Assembly: GCA_017424665.1 (NCBI GenBank)
Contig: JAFOYK010000121.1
Location: 1-10,093, forward strand
Reading direction: 5' to 3'
Origin: Oscillospiraceae bacterium
GTDB taxonomy: Bacteria; Bacillota; Clostridia; Oscillospirales; Ruminococcaceae
DNA: 10,093 nucleotides
This document shows positions 1-6,386 of the stretch, in pieces (the first letter of the stretch is position 1; each line of letters opens with the position of its first letter). Position numbers and translations under genes: made by a program. The notes beneath the pieces were generated by a model. It was not told the origin of the DNA. It saw only the letters and a list, made by a program, of their open reading frames with translations, and searched no databases.

Positions 1-653
1 ATAACTTCGATTTTATGAAGATATGCTTCATCAAGAAGTCCGCCGCCTTTTCCTGCGGTGATTTTTGCAGAAGTTTTGGTGAATGCGGAAAGAATTGCGG
101 AAGATGTTGTGGTGTTTCCGATTCCCATTTCACCAACACCGATTGCGTCAACTCCGTCTTCGGCACATCTATCTGCCATTTCAAGACCGACACAAATTGC
201 TTTTTCAGCTTCTTCCCTGGTCATTGCCGGTTCAAGATAAAGGTTTTTTGTTCCGTAAGCGATTTTTCTGTTGATTACTGCAGGGCAGTTATAATCGGTC
301 ATAACGCCAACGTCAACAACAACGATTTCATCGCCGAAATGTTTGGCAAGAGAAGAAGCACCGGTCATTCCCCTTGTAAGATTTATAGTCTGGGAAAGAG
401 TTACGGATTGCGGAGTACAGGAAACGCCTTCGTCACAAACGCCGTTATCTGCACAAAGAACGATTATGCGGCATTTTTCCGCTTTATTATGTAATTTGCC
501 GGTCATTCCGGCAACGCGGATAGATAATTCTTCAAGAACGCCAAGGCTTCCCGGAGGTTTGGCAAGCTGTGCCTGGCGCTCCTTTGCTTTGGTCATAACT
601 TCTTTGTCTGCGGGTTTAACGGAAGATATGGCTTTTTCGATTCTTTCGTTCAA
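1..653 (-). CDS. cobT: CobT, nicotinate-nucleotide--dimethylbenzimidazole phosphoribosyltransferase, C-terminus cut off by window edge
   Basis: CobT transfers phosphoribose from nicotinate mononucleotide to a benzimidazole-type base, giving the alpha-ribazole phosphate used as the lower ligand of cobamides. It is a cytosolic enzyme of the nucleotide-loop pathway. The first 217 codons are visible. Family landmarks are KPPGSLG at residues 32-38, a CADNGVCDEGVS segment near 68-79, and the hallmark GEMGIGNTT at 174-182, whose Glu175 corresponds to a known active-site acid. The family is usually about 350 residues, so roughly the last 40% is missing, including the C-terminal catalytic glutamate. 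The start is TTG at 653. It is the only plausible start in frame, because the frame upstream has no ATG or GTG before a stop at 689-687. An AGGGAAG-type ribosome site lies about 10 bases before it. No other cobamide gene is visible in the window. Confidence 0.95.
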   Translation of the reverse strand, partial: MNERIEKAISSVKPADKEVMTKAKERQAQLAKPPGSLGVLEELSIRVAGMTGKLHNKAEKCRIIVLCADNGVCDEGVSCTPQSVTLSQTINLTRGMTGASSLAKHFGDEIVVVDVGVMTDYNCPAVINRKIAYGTKNLYLEPAMTREEAEKAICVGLEMADRCAEDGVDAIGVGEMGIGNTTTSSAILSAFTKTSAKITAGKGGGLLDEAYLHKIEV

Positions 654-683
654 AAAATCACTTCCCTTCGTAATATATTTTAT

Positions 684-712
684 ATTTTAACATATTTTTA
701 TATAAATTTCCA
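684..712 (-). promoter_or_regulatory. Probable sigma-A-type promoter of cobT
   Basis: On the minus strand, TGGAAA (712-707, four of six bases matching TTGACA) is separated by exactly 17 bases from TAAAAT (689-684, five of six matching TATAAT). The -10 is preceded by TGT, which forms an extended -10. Transcription would start near 677, leaving about 24 untranslated bases before the cobT TTG codon. The region lies between the radical SAM terminator and cobT, where a promoter is needed. The surroundings are very AT-rich, so chance matches are easy. Confidence 0.45.
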
Positions 713-730
713 TAGATTAGAAATAATAGC

Positions 731-762
731 AAAAAAAGAAGCGTGCTCATTTGAGCACGCTT
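731..762 (-). terminator. Intrinsic terminator of the radical SAM gene, overlapping its stop codon
   Basis: A perfect 10-bp stem, AAGCGTGCTC paired with GAGCACGCTT (762-753 with 748-739, four-base loop), is followed on the minus strand by C and seven T residues (738-731). The last codons and the TGA stop (749-747) of the radical SAM gene lie inside the hairpin, so coding sequence and terminator are superimposed. Confidence 0.92.
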
Positions 763-1730
763 AAATATTTATCAACGAGTGTATCATATTCAACTTCATG
801 CTCTTTTGCATCATTAAGCACAAGTTCATCTGCTTTTTTAAGTAAATCTATATATTCAAAGAATTTTTCATCCATCGGGATTTTAATGCTTTCATATGCT
901 TTTCCGAAAACAAAAGGATTGTTCATATTATATGAAAAACTCAAATCACCGTTCGGACGCACACAAACTGAATGCCAGAATAAGGAATAAAGAGGATTTT
1001 CTTTATATTCATCTATAGTTTCGGATATTTGCTGATAGCTTAAAATATTATCATCGCCTACGCAGTTCGGATATTTTTCACAGAGTTCACTTAGATTTTT
1101 ATGAAATTCTGCAAATTGTTTCGGAGAAACGATAAGTTCTTTATTTTCTTCTATTTCTGTTTCAGATTTACAGCCGAGACTTGCAATAGGAGTAATTTTA
1201 ACAGAACAATTTTGAAAATCAGAAAGCAATTTCAGAATCTCTTCTGCGTCATCAAGATAATCTTTTGCAAGGGTTGCCTGAACAAAAGTAGAAATTCCCT
1301 TTTCATCAAAAAATCTTATTGCATTGAGCGCGGATTCAAAGCTGTCTTTTCCGCATATAGCCTTATGCTTTTCGGGAGTTGCACCGAGAATGCTCGTAAA
1401 ATATTCTTCAAGACAGCGGTAGGACGCAAGTTTTTCAAGCCTTTCCCTGTTCATTCCAAGGCTGTTTGAAGCAAAAGTAAAACGAAGTCCAAGAATTTCA
1501 AGACAGTCGAGAAGCTCAAAAACATCACTGCGCATAAGCGGTTCTCCGCCGGTGAAAATTACATATCTTCCGCCCTGCGCTTTAAATTCGGCAAAAATAT
1601 TCTTAATCTGTTCTGTAGTCATTTCTGCGCATTTTTTATGTATTCCGCCGTCAAGATAACAATGTCTGCAATGCTGGTTGCAAGCGTGAGTAACTTCGAT
1701 ATAAAGACTGTTGAGTTTATAATATTCCAT
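747..1730 (-). CDS. Radical SAM protein of unknown substrate, with a SPASM/twitch-like C-terminal region
   Basis: This 327-residue protein is a radical S-adenosylmethionine enzyme. The cluster-binding motif CNQHCRHC gives Cys17, Cys21 and Cys24 in CX3CX2C spacing, and TGGEP at 60-64 is the SAM amino-group contact. The core barrel runs to about residue 200. The C-terminal part has a SPASM-like stretch (SVCVRPNGDLSFSYN at 253-267, then FGKAYESI), but only Cys256 and perhaps Cys223 remain of the usual auxiliary-cluster cysteines. I cannot name a substrate. Peptide-modifying and cofactor-maturing enzymes share this plan, but no precursor peptide is visible beside it. The ATG at 1730 is chosen because AAAGGAG precedes it and the homologous core begins at once. 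The frame stays open upstream into the tyrS end, but that would run through a terminator. The start lies 14 bases past the tyrS terminator stem, so expression probably depends on readthrough or on a promoter inside tyrS. Confidence 0.88.
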   Translation of the reverse strand: MEYYKLNSLYIEVTHACNQHCRHCYLDGGIHKKCAEMTTEQIKNIFAEFKAQGGRYVIFTGGEPLMRSDVFELLDCLEILGLRFTFASNSLGMNRERLEKLASYRCLEEYFTSILGATPEKHKAICGKDSFESALNAIRFFDEKGISTFVQATLAKDYLDDAEEILKLLSDFQNCSVKITPIASLGCKSETEIEENKELIVSPKQFAEFHKNLSELCEKYPNCVGDDNILSYQQISETIDEYKENPLYSLFWHSVCVRPNGDLSFSYNMNNPFVFGKAYESIKIPMDEKFFEYIDLLKKADELVLNDAKEHEVEYDTLVDKYLSVLK

Positions 1731-1744
1731 GGTTCTCCTTTGAT

Positions 1745-1773
1745 AAAAAGGCTCCGTTTTACGGAGCCTTTTT
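1745..1773 (-). terminator. Intrinsic terminator downstream of tyrS
   Basis: A 13-bp perfect stem (1773-1761 with 1757-1745; core GGCTCCGT paired with ACGGAGCC) with a three-base loop begins three bases after the tyrS TAA. The 3' arm itself ends in five T residues. The A/T flanks make it potentially bidirectional, but no plus-strand gene needs it. The ribosome site of the radical SAM gene follows almost immediately, so this hairpin separates tyrS from that gene and may act as a partial terminator. Confidence 0.93.
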
Positions 1774-1776
1774 AAA

Positions 1777-3000
1777 TTATTCAATAATAAGTTTCTTGAA
1801 GATTTTTTTGCCTTTTTTAAGAATAACTTCGCCTTCGTCGAAAGTGGTTCTTTCAATGGTTGCGAAAACGTCGGAAACTTTTTCGTCGTTAACGGTAATA
1901 CCGCCCTGTTCGATAAGACGTTTGCCTTCGCCTTTGGATTTTGCGATTTCCGCTCTGATAAGAGCTTCGGTTACTGCGAGTTTGCCTTCAACAAAATCTG
2001 CTTCGGTGAAAGAAACGGTGGGCATATTTTCGCTGGTGCCTTTTCCTGCAAAAATTGCTCTTGCAGCTTCAAGAGCTTTATCTGCTTCTGCTTCGCCGTG
2101 AACGATTTTTGTTACCTCATAAGCAAGGCGTTCTTTGCAAGCATTGATGTTTGCGCCTTCGAAGGTTTTCTCCATTTCTTCAATTTCTTCAACAGGAATG
2201 AAAGTGAGGAATTTAAGGCATTTGATAACGTCATCGTCGCCAACGTTTCTCCAATACTGGAAGAAATCGTAAGGAGTGGTTTTGGTGGGGTTAAGCCAAA
2301 CTGCGCCGCCCTCGGTTTTGCCCATCTTTTTGCCTTCTTTGGTGGTAAGAAGCTGGAAGGTCATGCCCTGAACTTCTTTCTGTTCAAGACGGCGAACAAG
2401 TTCGATACCGCCGATGATGTTGGACCACTGGTCGTCGCCGCCGAGTTCCATGGTGCAGTTATAATCACGGAAGAGTTTAAGGAAGTCGTAGCTCTGCATG
2501 ATCATGTAGTTAAATTCAAGGAAAGTAAGTCCGCGTTCAAAACGGCTCTTAACGCATTCAGCGGTAAGCATTTTATTGACGGAGAAATGTGCGCCGACGT
2601 CGCGGAGAAGTTCAACGTAACCAAGTTTAAGGAGCCAGTCGCCGTTTCTTGCAACAATGCATTTGGAAACGTCAACGATCTGGTTCATCTGTTCAAGGAA
2701 ACGGTCTGCATTATAGTTGATTTCATCTACGGTGAGCATTTTTCTCATGTCGGTTTTACCGGTAGGGTCGCCGACCATGGTGGTGCCGGTTCCGAGAAGA
2801 AGAATCGGGGTGTGGCCTGCTTTGATCATTCTGTTGATGACCATGAGCTGAAGGAAGTGACCTACGTGAAGGCTGTCTGCGGTTGCGTCAAAGCCGATGT
2901 AGAATACAACTTTTTCGTTTTCAAGTTTTCTTTTGATTTCTTCGGGGTGAGTCATCTGGGCAATAAGGCCGCGACGCTCAAGATCTTCATAAATAGTCAT
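1777..3000 (-). CDS. tyrS: Tyrosyl-tRNA synthetase
   Basis: TyrRS activates tyrosine with ATP and charges tRNA-Tyr. The 407-residue length is typical of the bacterial TyrRS of the Geobacillus type. The class I signature HVGH is at 45-48 and the KMSKS-equivalent KMGKT at 225-229. The tyrosine pocket is intact: Tyr34, Asp38 and Thr40 sit at the same numbers as in the Geobacillus enzyme, and Tyr165, Gln169, Asp172 and Gln191 follow with a constant offset of four. An S4-like RNA-binding domain occupies about 345-402 (RLIEQGGITVNDEKVSD). The ATG at 3000 has GGAGG nine bases upstream. A TTG at 3042 in the same frame has no ribosome site and would add a basic tail unlike the family. The gene has its own consensus promoter and a T-box leader, so its expression should rise when uncharged tRNA-Tyr accumulates. 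A strong terminator follows. Confidence 0.98.
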   Translation of the reverse strand: MTIYEDLERRGLIAQMTHPEEIKRKLENEKVVFYIGFDATADSLHVGHFLQLMVINRMIKAGHTPILLLGTGTTMVGDPTGKTDMRKMLTVDEINYNADRFLEQMNQIVDVSKCIVARNGDWLLKLGYVELLRDVGAHFSVNKMLTAECVKSRFERGLTFLEFNYMIMQSYDFLKLFRDYNCTMELGGDDQWSNIIGGIELVRRLEQKEVQGMTFQLLTTKEGKKMGKTEGGAVWLNPTKTTPYDFFQYWRNVGDDDVIKCLKFLTFIPVEEIEEMEKTFEGANINACKERLAYEVTKIVHGEAEADKALEAARAIFAGKGTSENMPTVSFTEADFVEGKLAVTEALIRAEIAKSKGEGKRLIEQGGITVNDEKVSDVFATIERTTFDEGEVILKKGKKIFKKLIIE

Positions 3001-3046
3001 TTTTGGGTTCCTCCGTTTTATAATAAACTTAATTTTTTGCAAAAAT

Positions 3047-3080
3047 AAAAACCCTCCGTCGGAAAAAAACCGACAGAGGG
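3047..3080 (-). terminator. Regulated intrinsic terminator of the tyrS T-box
   Basis: CCCTCTGTCGG (3080-3070) pairs with CCGACGGAGGG (3062-3052). This is an 11-bp stem with one G-U pair and a loop of seven T residues, followed by a TTTTT run (3051-3047). It forms when tRNA-Tyr is charged and is disrupted when the antiterminator is stabilised. Confidence 0.95.
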
Positions 3081-3104
3081 CGAATTAGCGCGGTACCACC
3101 TCTG
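3074..3104 (-). promoter_or_regulatory. T-box antiterminator with UGGU tRNA-acceptor bulge
   Basis: CAGAGG (3104-3099) pairs with CCUCUG (3079-3074), and GCG (3091-3089) pairs with CGC (3082-3080). They enclose the seven-base bulge UGGUACC (3098-3092). UGGU is complementary to ACCA, the expected 3' end of an uncharged tRNA-Tyr with discriminator A. The motif AGGUGGUACCGCG is the canonical T-box sequence. This helix uses the same CCUCUG bases as the terminator, so the two structures exclude each other. Confidence 0.95.
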
Positions 3105-3296
3105 GTTCGTCAGCAAAAACTGACCTTTAAAACGCTGTAACCGGCGCACCGGATAAAACCTACTGTTATTTCGGAATTATGGCTCGGGAATGTATTCACA
3201 ATTGTTCTGCCCGCTTTCTTACACCGACCGAAAGCTCTCTTTGCCGCATGGAACAAGGCTACTTTTTTCCTTCATGGCTTTTTGCAATATGTTTGG

Positions 3297-3325
3297 ATTA
3301 TACCGCAAGAATGCGGCTTTGTCAA
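3297..3325 (-). promoter_or_regulatory. Consensus sigma-A promoter for the tyrS T-box transcript
   Basis: TTGACA (3325-3320) and TATAAT (3302-3297) match the consensus at all twelve positions, with the optimal 17-base spacer. Transcription should start near 3290, just ahead of stem I. The -35 hexamer begins two bases after the recN TAA (3330-3328). The spacer contains the short inverted repeat CCGCA-TTCT-TGCGG (3316-3303). Confidence 0.95.
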
Positions 3326-3327
3326 CA

Positions 3328-4986
3328 TTATTTTGAAAGCTCCAAAAGTTCTTCGGCGCTCTTTTTAAGGGCTTCTGTCATGGCTCCGCCCATGATTCTT
3401 GCAAGTTCGTTTACCCTGCCCTCTTTTCCAAGGCTTTCAACGGAAGTGAAAGTTTTTCCGCCTTCTGTGCTTTTGGAAATGAGCATGTGGTTGTCCGCAT
3501 AAGCGGCAACCTGTGCAAGGTGGGTCACGCAGATGATTTGTCTTCCGCCGGAAACCTGTTTAAGCTTCTGTCCGACTTTCTGAGCCGCGGAACCGGAAAT
3601 TCCGGTATCGACTTCATCGAAGATAAGTGTATCCACATTATCTTTATCAGCAAGAACGTTCTTTATGCTGAGCATGATTCTTGAAAGTTCACCGCCGGAA
3701 GCGATTTTGGTAAGAGGTTTAAGCGGTTCTCCTGCGTTTGTAGCAATATAAAATTCAAGATTGTCTTTGCCGGAATCGGTAAATTCGGTTTCGTCAAAAT
3801 GTACGCTGAAGCGAACGTTCGGCATATTAAGATAGGAAAGTTCTTCGGAAACCGCTTTTTCAAAAGCCTCAGCGGCTCTGTGGCGCTTTTCGCTAAGAAC
3901 TTCGGCAAGTTCTGAGGTTTCGGCAAAAAGCTGTTTCTGCTCTTTCTGAAGCTTTTCAAGGCGTTCTTCGGAAAACTCAATGTTTTCAAGTTCAGAAACA
4001 GCCTTGTTGTAATATTTAAACATTTCCTCAACGCTTCCGCCATATTTGCGTTTAAGACGGAAAATCTGGTCAAGCCTGCGTTCGGTGCGGTTTTGAAGAG
4101 CCGGATCAAAATCAAGTTCGTCGGCGTTGTCTTTTACGTCGTTTGCAAATTCCTCAAATTCGTAATACATTTCTTTGAATTTTTCGGAAAGACCTTCATA
4201 TTGAGGGAAATATTCGACAAGTCTTGCGCAGTTTTCAATTGCGCAGGAAAGGCCTTCAAGAGCGCCTTCGCTTTCACCGTCGCCGTCAAGAGCAGAAACA
4301 GTTTCGGAAATAAGTTCCATAATGTTTTCTGCGCTTTTGATTCTTTTGCTGAGAGCAAGAAGTTCGTCCTCCTCTCCTTCCTCGATAGCAGCGGCCTCGA
4401 TCTCACCGATCTGGAATTTGAGCATGTCGATCCTTGCGGTTTTGTCGGAATCGTCATTGATGATTTTTTTGATTTCACGTTCAACTGCGCGAAGCTTTTT
4501 ATAAGATTCCTGATATTCCAAAAGCTCTTTTTCGGAATTTCCAAAAGAATCGATATAGCCGATATGAAGTTCGGGATTTTGAAGAACTGCGCTGTCATGC
4601 TGTCCGTGAACGTCGATGAGCACAGAGGAAAGCTGTTTGAGAACGCCTGCGGTTGCGGGGCGCATGTTGACTTTGCAGACACTTTTTCCTTCGGCGGAAA
4701 TTTCTCTGGAAATCATAAGTTCGTCTTCAATGTCATATCCGAGCTCTTCAAGAAGAGATTCGGTTTCTTTGGAAATATCGGTAAAAACAGCGGAAACTAC
4801 AGCTTTTTCAGTTCCGGTTCGGACTAAATCACGGCTTGTTCTTCCTCCGAGCACCGCATTGATGGAGTCGATAAGGATGGATTTACCCGCGCCGGTTTCA
4901 CCGGTAAAAACGTTGAATCCGTTTTCAAAATCTATTGAAGCGTTTTCAATAACCGCAACGTTTTTTATAAAAAGCTGTGAAAGCAT
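3328..4986 (-). CDS. recN: DNA repair protein RecN (SMC-like ATPase)
   Basis: RecN is an SMC-family ATPase recruited to DNA double-strand breaks, where it helps join or hold ends during recombinational repair. The 552-residue length is normal. The Walker A motif GETGAGKS is at 29-36, close to the N-terminus. A long central region rich in charged and leucine residues (about 150-380) forms the antiparallel coiled coil. The ABC signature ASGGELSR is at 429-436, Walker B TLIFDEVD at 453-460, and the switch histidine CVTH near 486. The start ATG at 4986 gives the canonical family N-terminus, with AAGGAGG 11 bases upstream. It lies 33 bases after argR in the conserved argR-recN order. No intrinsic terminator follows its stop; the next hairpin with a T run is the tyrS T-box terminator. 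The spoIVB and spo0A genes that often follow recN in spore formers are absent here. Confidence 0.98.
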   Translation of the reverse strand: MLSQLFIKNVAVIENASIDFENGFNVFTGETGAGKSILIDSINAVLGGRTSRDLVRTGTEKAVVSAVFTDISKETESLLEELGYDIEDELMISREISAEGKSVCKVNMRPATAGVLKQLSSVLIDVHGQHDSAVLQNPELHIGYIDSFGNSEKELLEYQESYKKLRAVEREIKKIINDDSDKTARIDMLKFQIGEIEAAAIEEGEEDELLALSKRIKSAENIMELISETVSALDGDGESEGALEGLSCAIENCARLVEYFPQYEGLSEKFKEMYYEFEEFANDVKDNADELDFDPALQNRTERRLDQIFRLKRKYGGSVEEMFKYYNKAVSELENIEFSEERLEKLQKEQKQLFAETSELAEVLSEKRHRAAEAFEKAVSEELSYLNMPNVRFSVHFDETEFTDSGKDNLEFYIATNAGEPLKPLTKIASGGELSRIMLSIKNVLADKDNVDTLIFDEVDTGISGSAAQKVGQKLKQVSGGRQIICVTHLAQVAAYADNHMLISKSTEGGKTFTSVESLGKEGRVNELARIMGGAMTEALKKSAEELLELSK

Positions 4987-5019
4987 CGGGCAAGCCCCCT
5001 CCTTTCAGGAAAAAATAAA

Positions 5020-5469
5020 TTAGCCGATAAGTTTTTTAATGTTTTCAACAAGAGCAACGGCCATTTTTTCGTCACGCATAAGAACGAAAATGGTATCATC
5101 GCCCGCAAGAGTTCCGACAACGCCCTCATGGTTCATTGCGTCAAGAACCGCGCATGCTGCGTTTGCCATTCCGGTGTAGCATTTGATTACGATCATGTTG
5201 TTTGCGTAATCAACGCTTTTTGCGGATTGGTTAAAAACAGCGAATTTGGTGCTTACGTCGGAATTGTTATCGGAAGCGGCGGGAGAATAACGGTATTTTC
5301 CGTCACTTACCATTGTTTTAACAAGGCGAAGTTCCTTAATATCACGGGAAACGGTGGCCTGGGTTACATCAAAACCGCTTTCGCGAAGATAAACAAGGAG
5401 ATCTTCCTGGGTGGAGATGTCTTTTTCGGAAATGAGTTCAAGAATTTTGGAATGACGTTTTGTTTTCAT
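5020..5469 (-). CDS. argR: Arginine repressor ArgR/AhrC
   Basis: ArgR is a hexameric, arginine-responsive transcription factor that represses arginine biosynthesis and in Bacillota often activates arginine catabolism. The 149-residue length is standard. The N-terminal winged helix-turn-helix ends in the recognition segment ATVSRDIKEL (38-47). The C-terminal hexamerisation and arginine-binding domain shows YTGMANAACAVLD at 98-110, where many homologues have PGNA, and GTLAGDDTIF at 119-128, whose paired aspartates contact arginine. The ATG at 5469 has AAAGGAG upstream, located in the 14-base gap after nadK. No arginine genes are in the window, and I did not find a clear ARG box. Its position between nadK and recN follows conserved synteny rather than a shared pathway. 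Confidence 0.97.
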   Translation of the reverse strand: MKTKRHSKILELISEKDISTQEDLLVYLRESGFDVTQATVSRDIKELRLVKTMVSDGKYRYSPAASDNNSDVSTKFAVFNQSAKSVDYANNMIVIKCYTGMANAACAVLDAMNHEGVVGTLAGDDTIFVLMRDEKMAVALVENIKKLIG

Positions 5470-5483
5470 GCTTCTGTCTCCTT

Positions 5484-6365
5484 TTATCTTCTTCCTATAA
5501 TTTTTTGGTTAAGAATTTCGTAAAATCCGCGTCCTGACAAGTTAACAAACTTTACACACTTTTCGGAACATTTTACGGTTATTTTTTCATTTTTATTAAG
5601 TTCAAATACCTTTTCGCCGTCAACCACAACGTCAAGCTCTTTTTCTCCGGTTATCAAAGATGAACCTACGGTTATTACTTTTTCCGGGGAAAATACGACC
5701 GAGCACGAAATAAGAGAATGCGGACAAACCGGAGTCATAATTATCGCATTAAGGCTTGTGTCGAGCACCGGTCCGCCTGCGGACATTGAATATGCGGTGG
5801 AACCGTCCGGTGTTGAAAGAACGATTCCGTCTGCGCGGTAGCGGCAAACTTCGTGTCCGTTACATTCAACGAAAAGTTCGGCAATTTTTCCGGGTTCGGA
5901 TTTGCTTACAAAAACATCGTTTATTGCAAGGGCGCTTTTTTCACCGCAATCAATTTCAAGAAGAGTTCTCTTTTCTATCGGACAACCGGTTTTGAAAAGA
6001 TTTTTAATTTCGGAAAGGCTTTCAGACTCAATATCGGAAAGGAAGCCAAGTCTTCCGGCATTGATTCCGATTATCGGTTTATCATATTTGATTGCATGTT
6101 TTGCGGCGCGAAGAATAGTTCCGTCTCCGCCGATTATAAAAACAATATCAACTTCGGGAAGAGCTTTTTCCGGTTCGGAAAAATTTATGCCGGAAACACT
6201 GATGTTTTCTTTTGCTTCGGGAACCATGTAGGTTTCAACTTTGTTTTTTATCAGCAGATCGATAAGCTTTTCCGCGCAGGGAAAAACGTTAGGTCTTGTT
6301 AAATTTGCGAAAACAAAGGCCTTTGATTTTCCGCGCAAAAGCTTAATTTTATCGCTTTTTTTCAA
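5484..6365 (-). CDS. nadK: NAD kinase
   Basis: NAD kinase phosphorylates the 2' hydroxyl of NAD's adenosine ribose to make NADP, using ATP or polyphosphate depending on the family member. The 293-residue length is typical. The GGDGT motif is at 79-83, with Asp81 the catalytic residue. NAD-binding Asn149-Asp150 lie in ALAINDV, and the glycine-rich signature DGIVLSTPDGSTAYSMSAGG is at 179-198, followed by TPVCPHSL (211-218). The start is TTG at 6365. AAGGAGG lies nine bases upstream and the next in-frame ATG would remove part of the N-terminal domain. The gene begins 21 bases after tlyA and ends 14 bases before argR. Co-transcription with dxs may be relevant because NADPH is consumed by the following DXP reductoisomerase step, but this is inference. 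Confidence 0.97.
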   Translation of the reverse strand: MKKSDKIKLLRGKSKAFVFANLTRPNVFPCAEKLIDLLIKNKVETYMVPEAKENISVSGINFSEPEKALPEVDIVFIIGGDGTILRAAKHAIKYDKPIIGINAGRLGFLSDIESESLSEIKNLFKTGCPIEKRTLLEIDCGEKSALAINDVFVSKSEPGKIAELFVECNGHEVCRYRADGIVLSTPDGSTAYSMSAGGPVLDTSLNAIIMTPVCPHSLISCSVVFSPEKVITVGSSLITGEKELDVVVDGEKVFELNKNEKITVKCSEKCVKFVNLSGRGFYEILNQKIIGRR

Positions 6366-6386
6366 TCCGGAAAACCTCCTTTCGGA

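Larger units (their letters stand above)
3047..3290 (-). promoter_or_regulatory. T-box leader of tyrS, specifier UAC (tyrosine)
   Basis: This untranslated leader senses uncharged tRNA-Tyr by transcription antitermination. In stem I, GGAA (3270-3267) pairs with UUCC (3190-3187) and UUGUUC (3256-3251) with GAACAA (3207-3202). Between them is the specifier loop, with AGUA (3263-3260) on one side and GAAUACA on the other. The specifier UAC at 3194-3192 reads tyrosine. An upper helix GCUUUC/GAAAGC (3235-3230 with 3218-3213) follows the AG-bulge sequence AGAGAG and closes a GGUCGGUG-containing terminal loop. Stem III is GUCAG/CUGAC (3124-3120 with 3113-3109). The 3' end carries the T-box motif and terminator described separately. 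It fills the 327-base space between recN and tyrS, which otherwise holds only a promoter and ribosome site. Confidence 0.97.

Noticed and set aside
654-746. Short precursor peptide gene next to the radical SAM gene.
   Set aside because: The space holds the terminator and the cobT promoter and ribosome site. I found no small frame with a start and ribosome site, and none fits between tyrS and the radical SAM gene.
1755-1784. Promoter-like TTGAAT, 17 bases, TAAAAC at the end of tyrS.
   Set aside because: Each hexamer matches only four of six bases and the -10 lies within the terminator stem, so it is not supported as a promoter of the radical SAM gene.
1774-1792. TTATTGAATAATTT at the tyrS end as a possible ArgR operator.
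   Set aside because: It contains TGAATAA but lacks the paired ARG-box half-site, and it lies in and just after the tyrS coding end, where the sequence is AT-rich anyway.
1731-1856. The radical SAM reading frame stays open upstream for 42 more codons, through the tyrS 3' end.
   Set aside because: It would be translated through the tyrS terminator and overlap tyrS out of frame. It has no ribosome site, while the ATG at 1730 has a strong one and begins the homologous region.
3001-3042. Alternative TTG start of tyrS at 3042.
   Set aside because: There is no ribosome site before it. The extra basic residues come from linker sequence after the T-box terminator, and the tyrosine-pocket numbering fits the ATG at 3000.
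2098-3048. Long plus-strand open frames opposite tyrS (2098-3048), tlyA/dxs (6402-7517) and dxs (7922-8884).
   Set aside because: They are antisense shadows of genes with clear motifs. Their translations are low-complexity, rich in Phe, Cys and Lys, and resemble no family.
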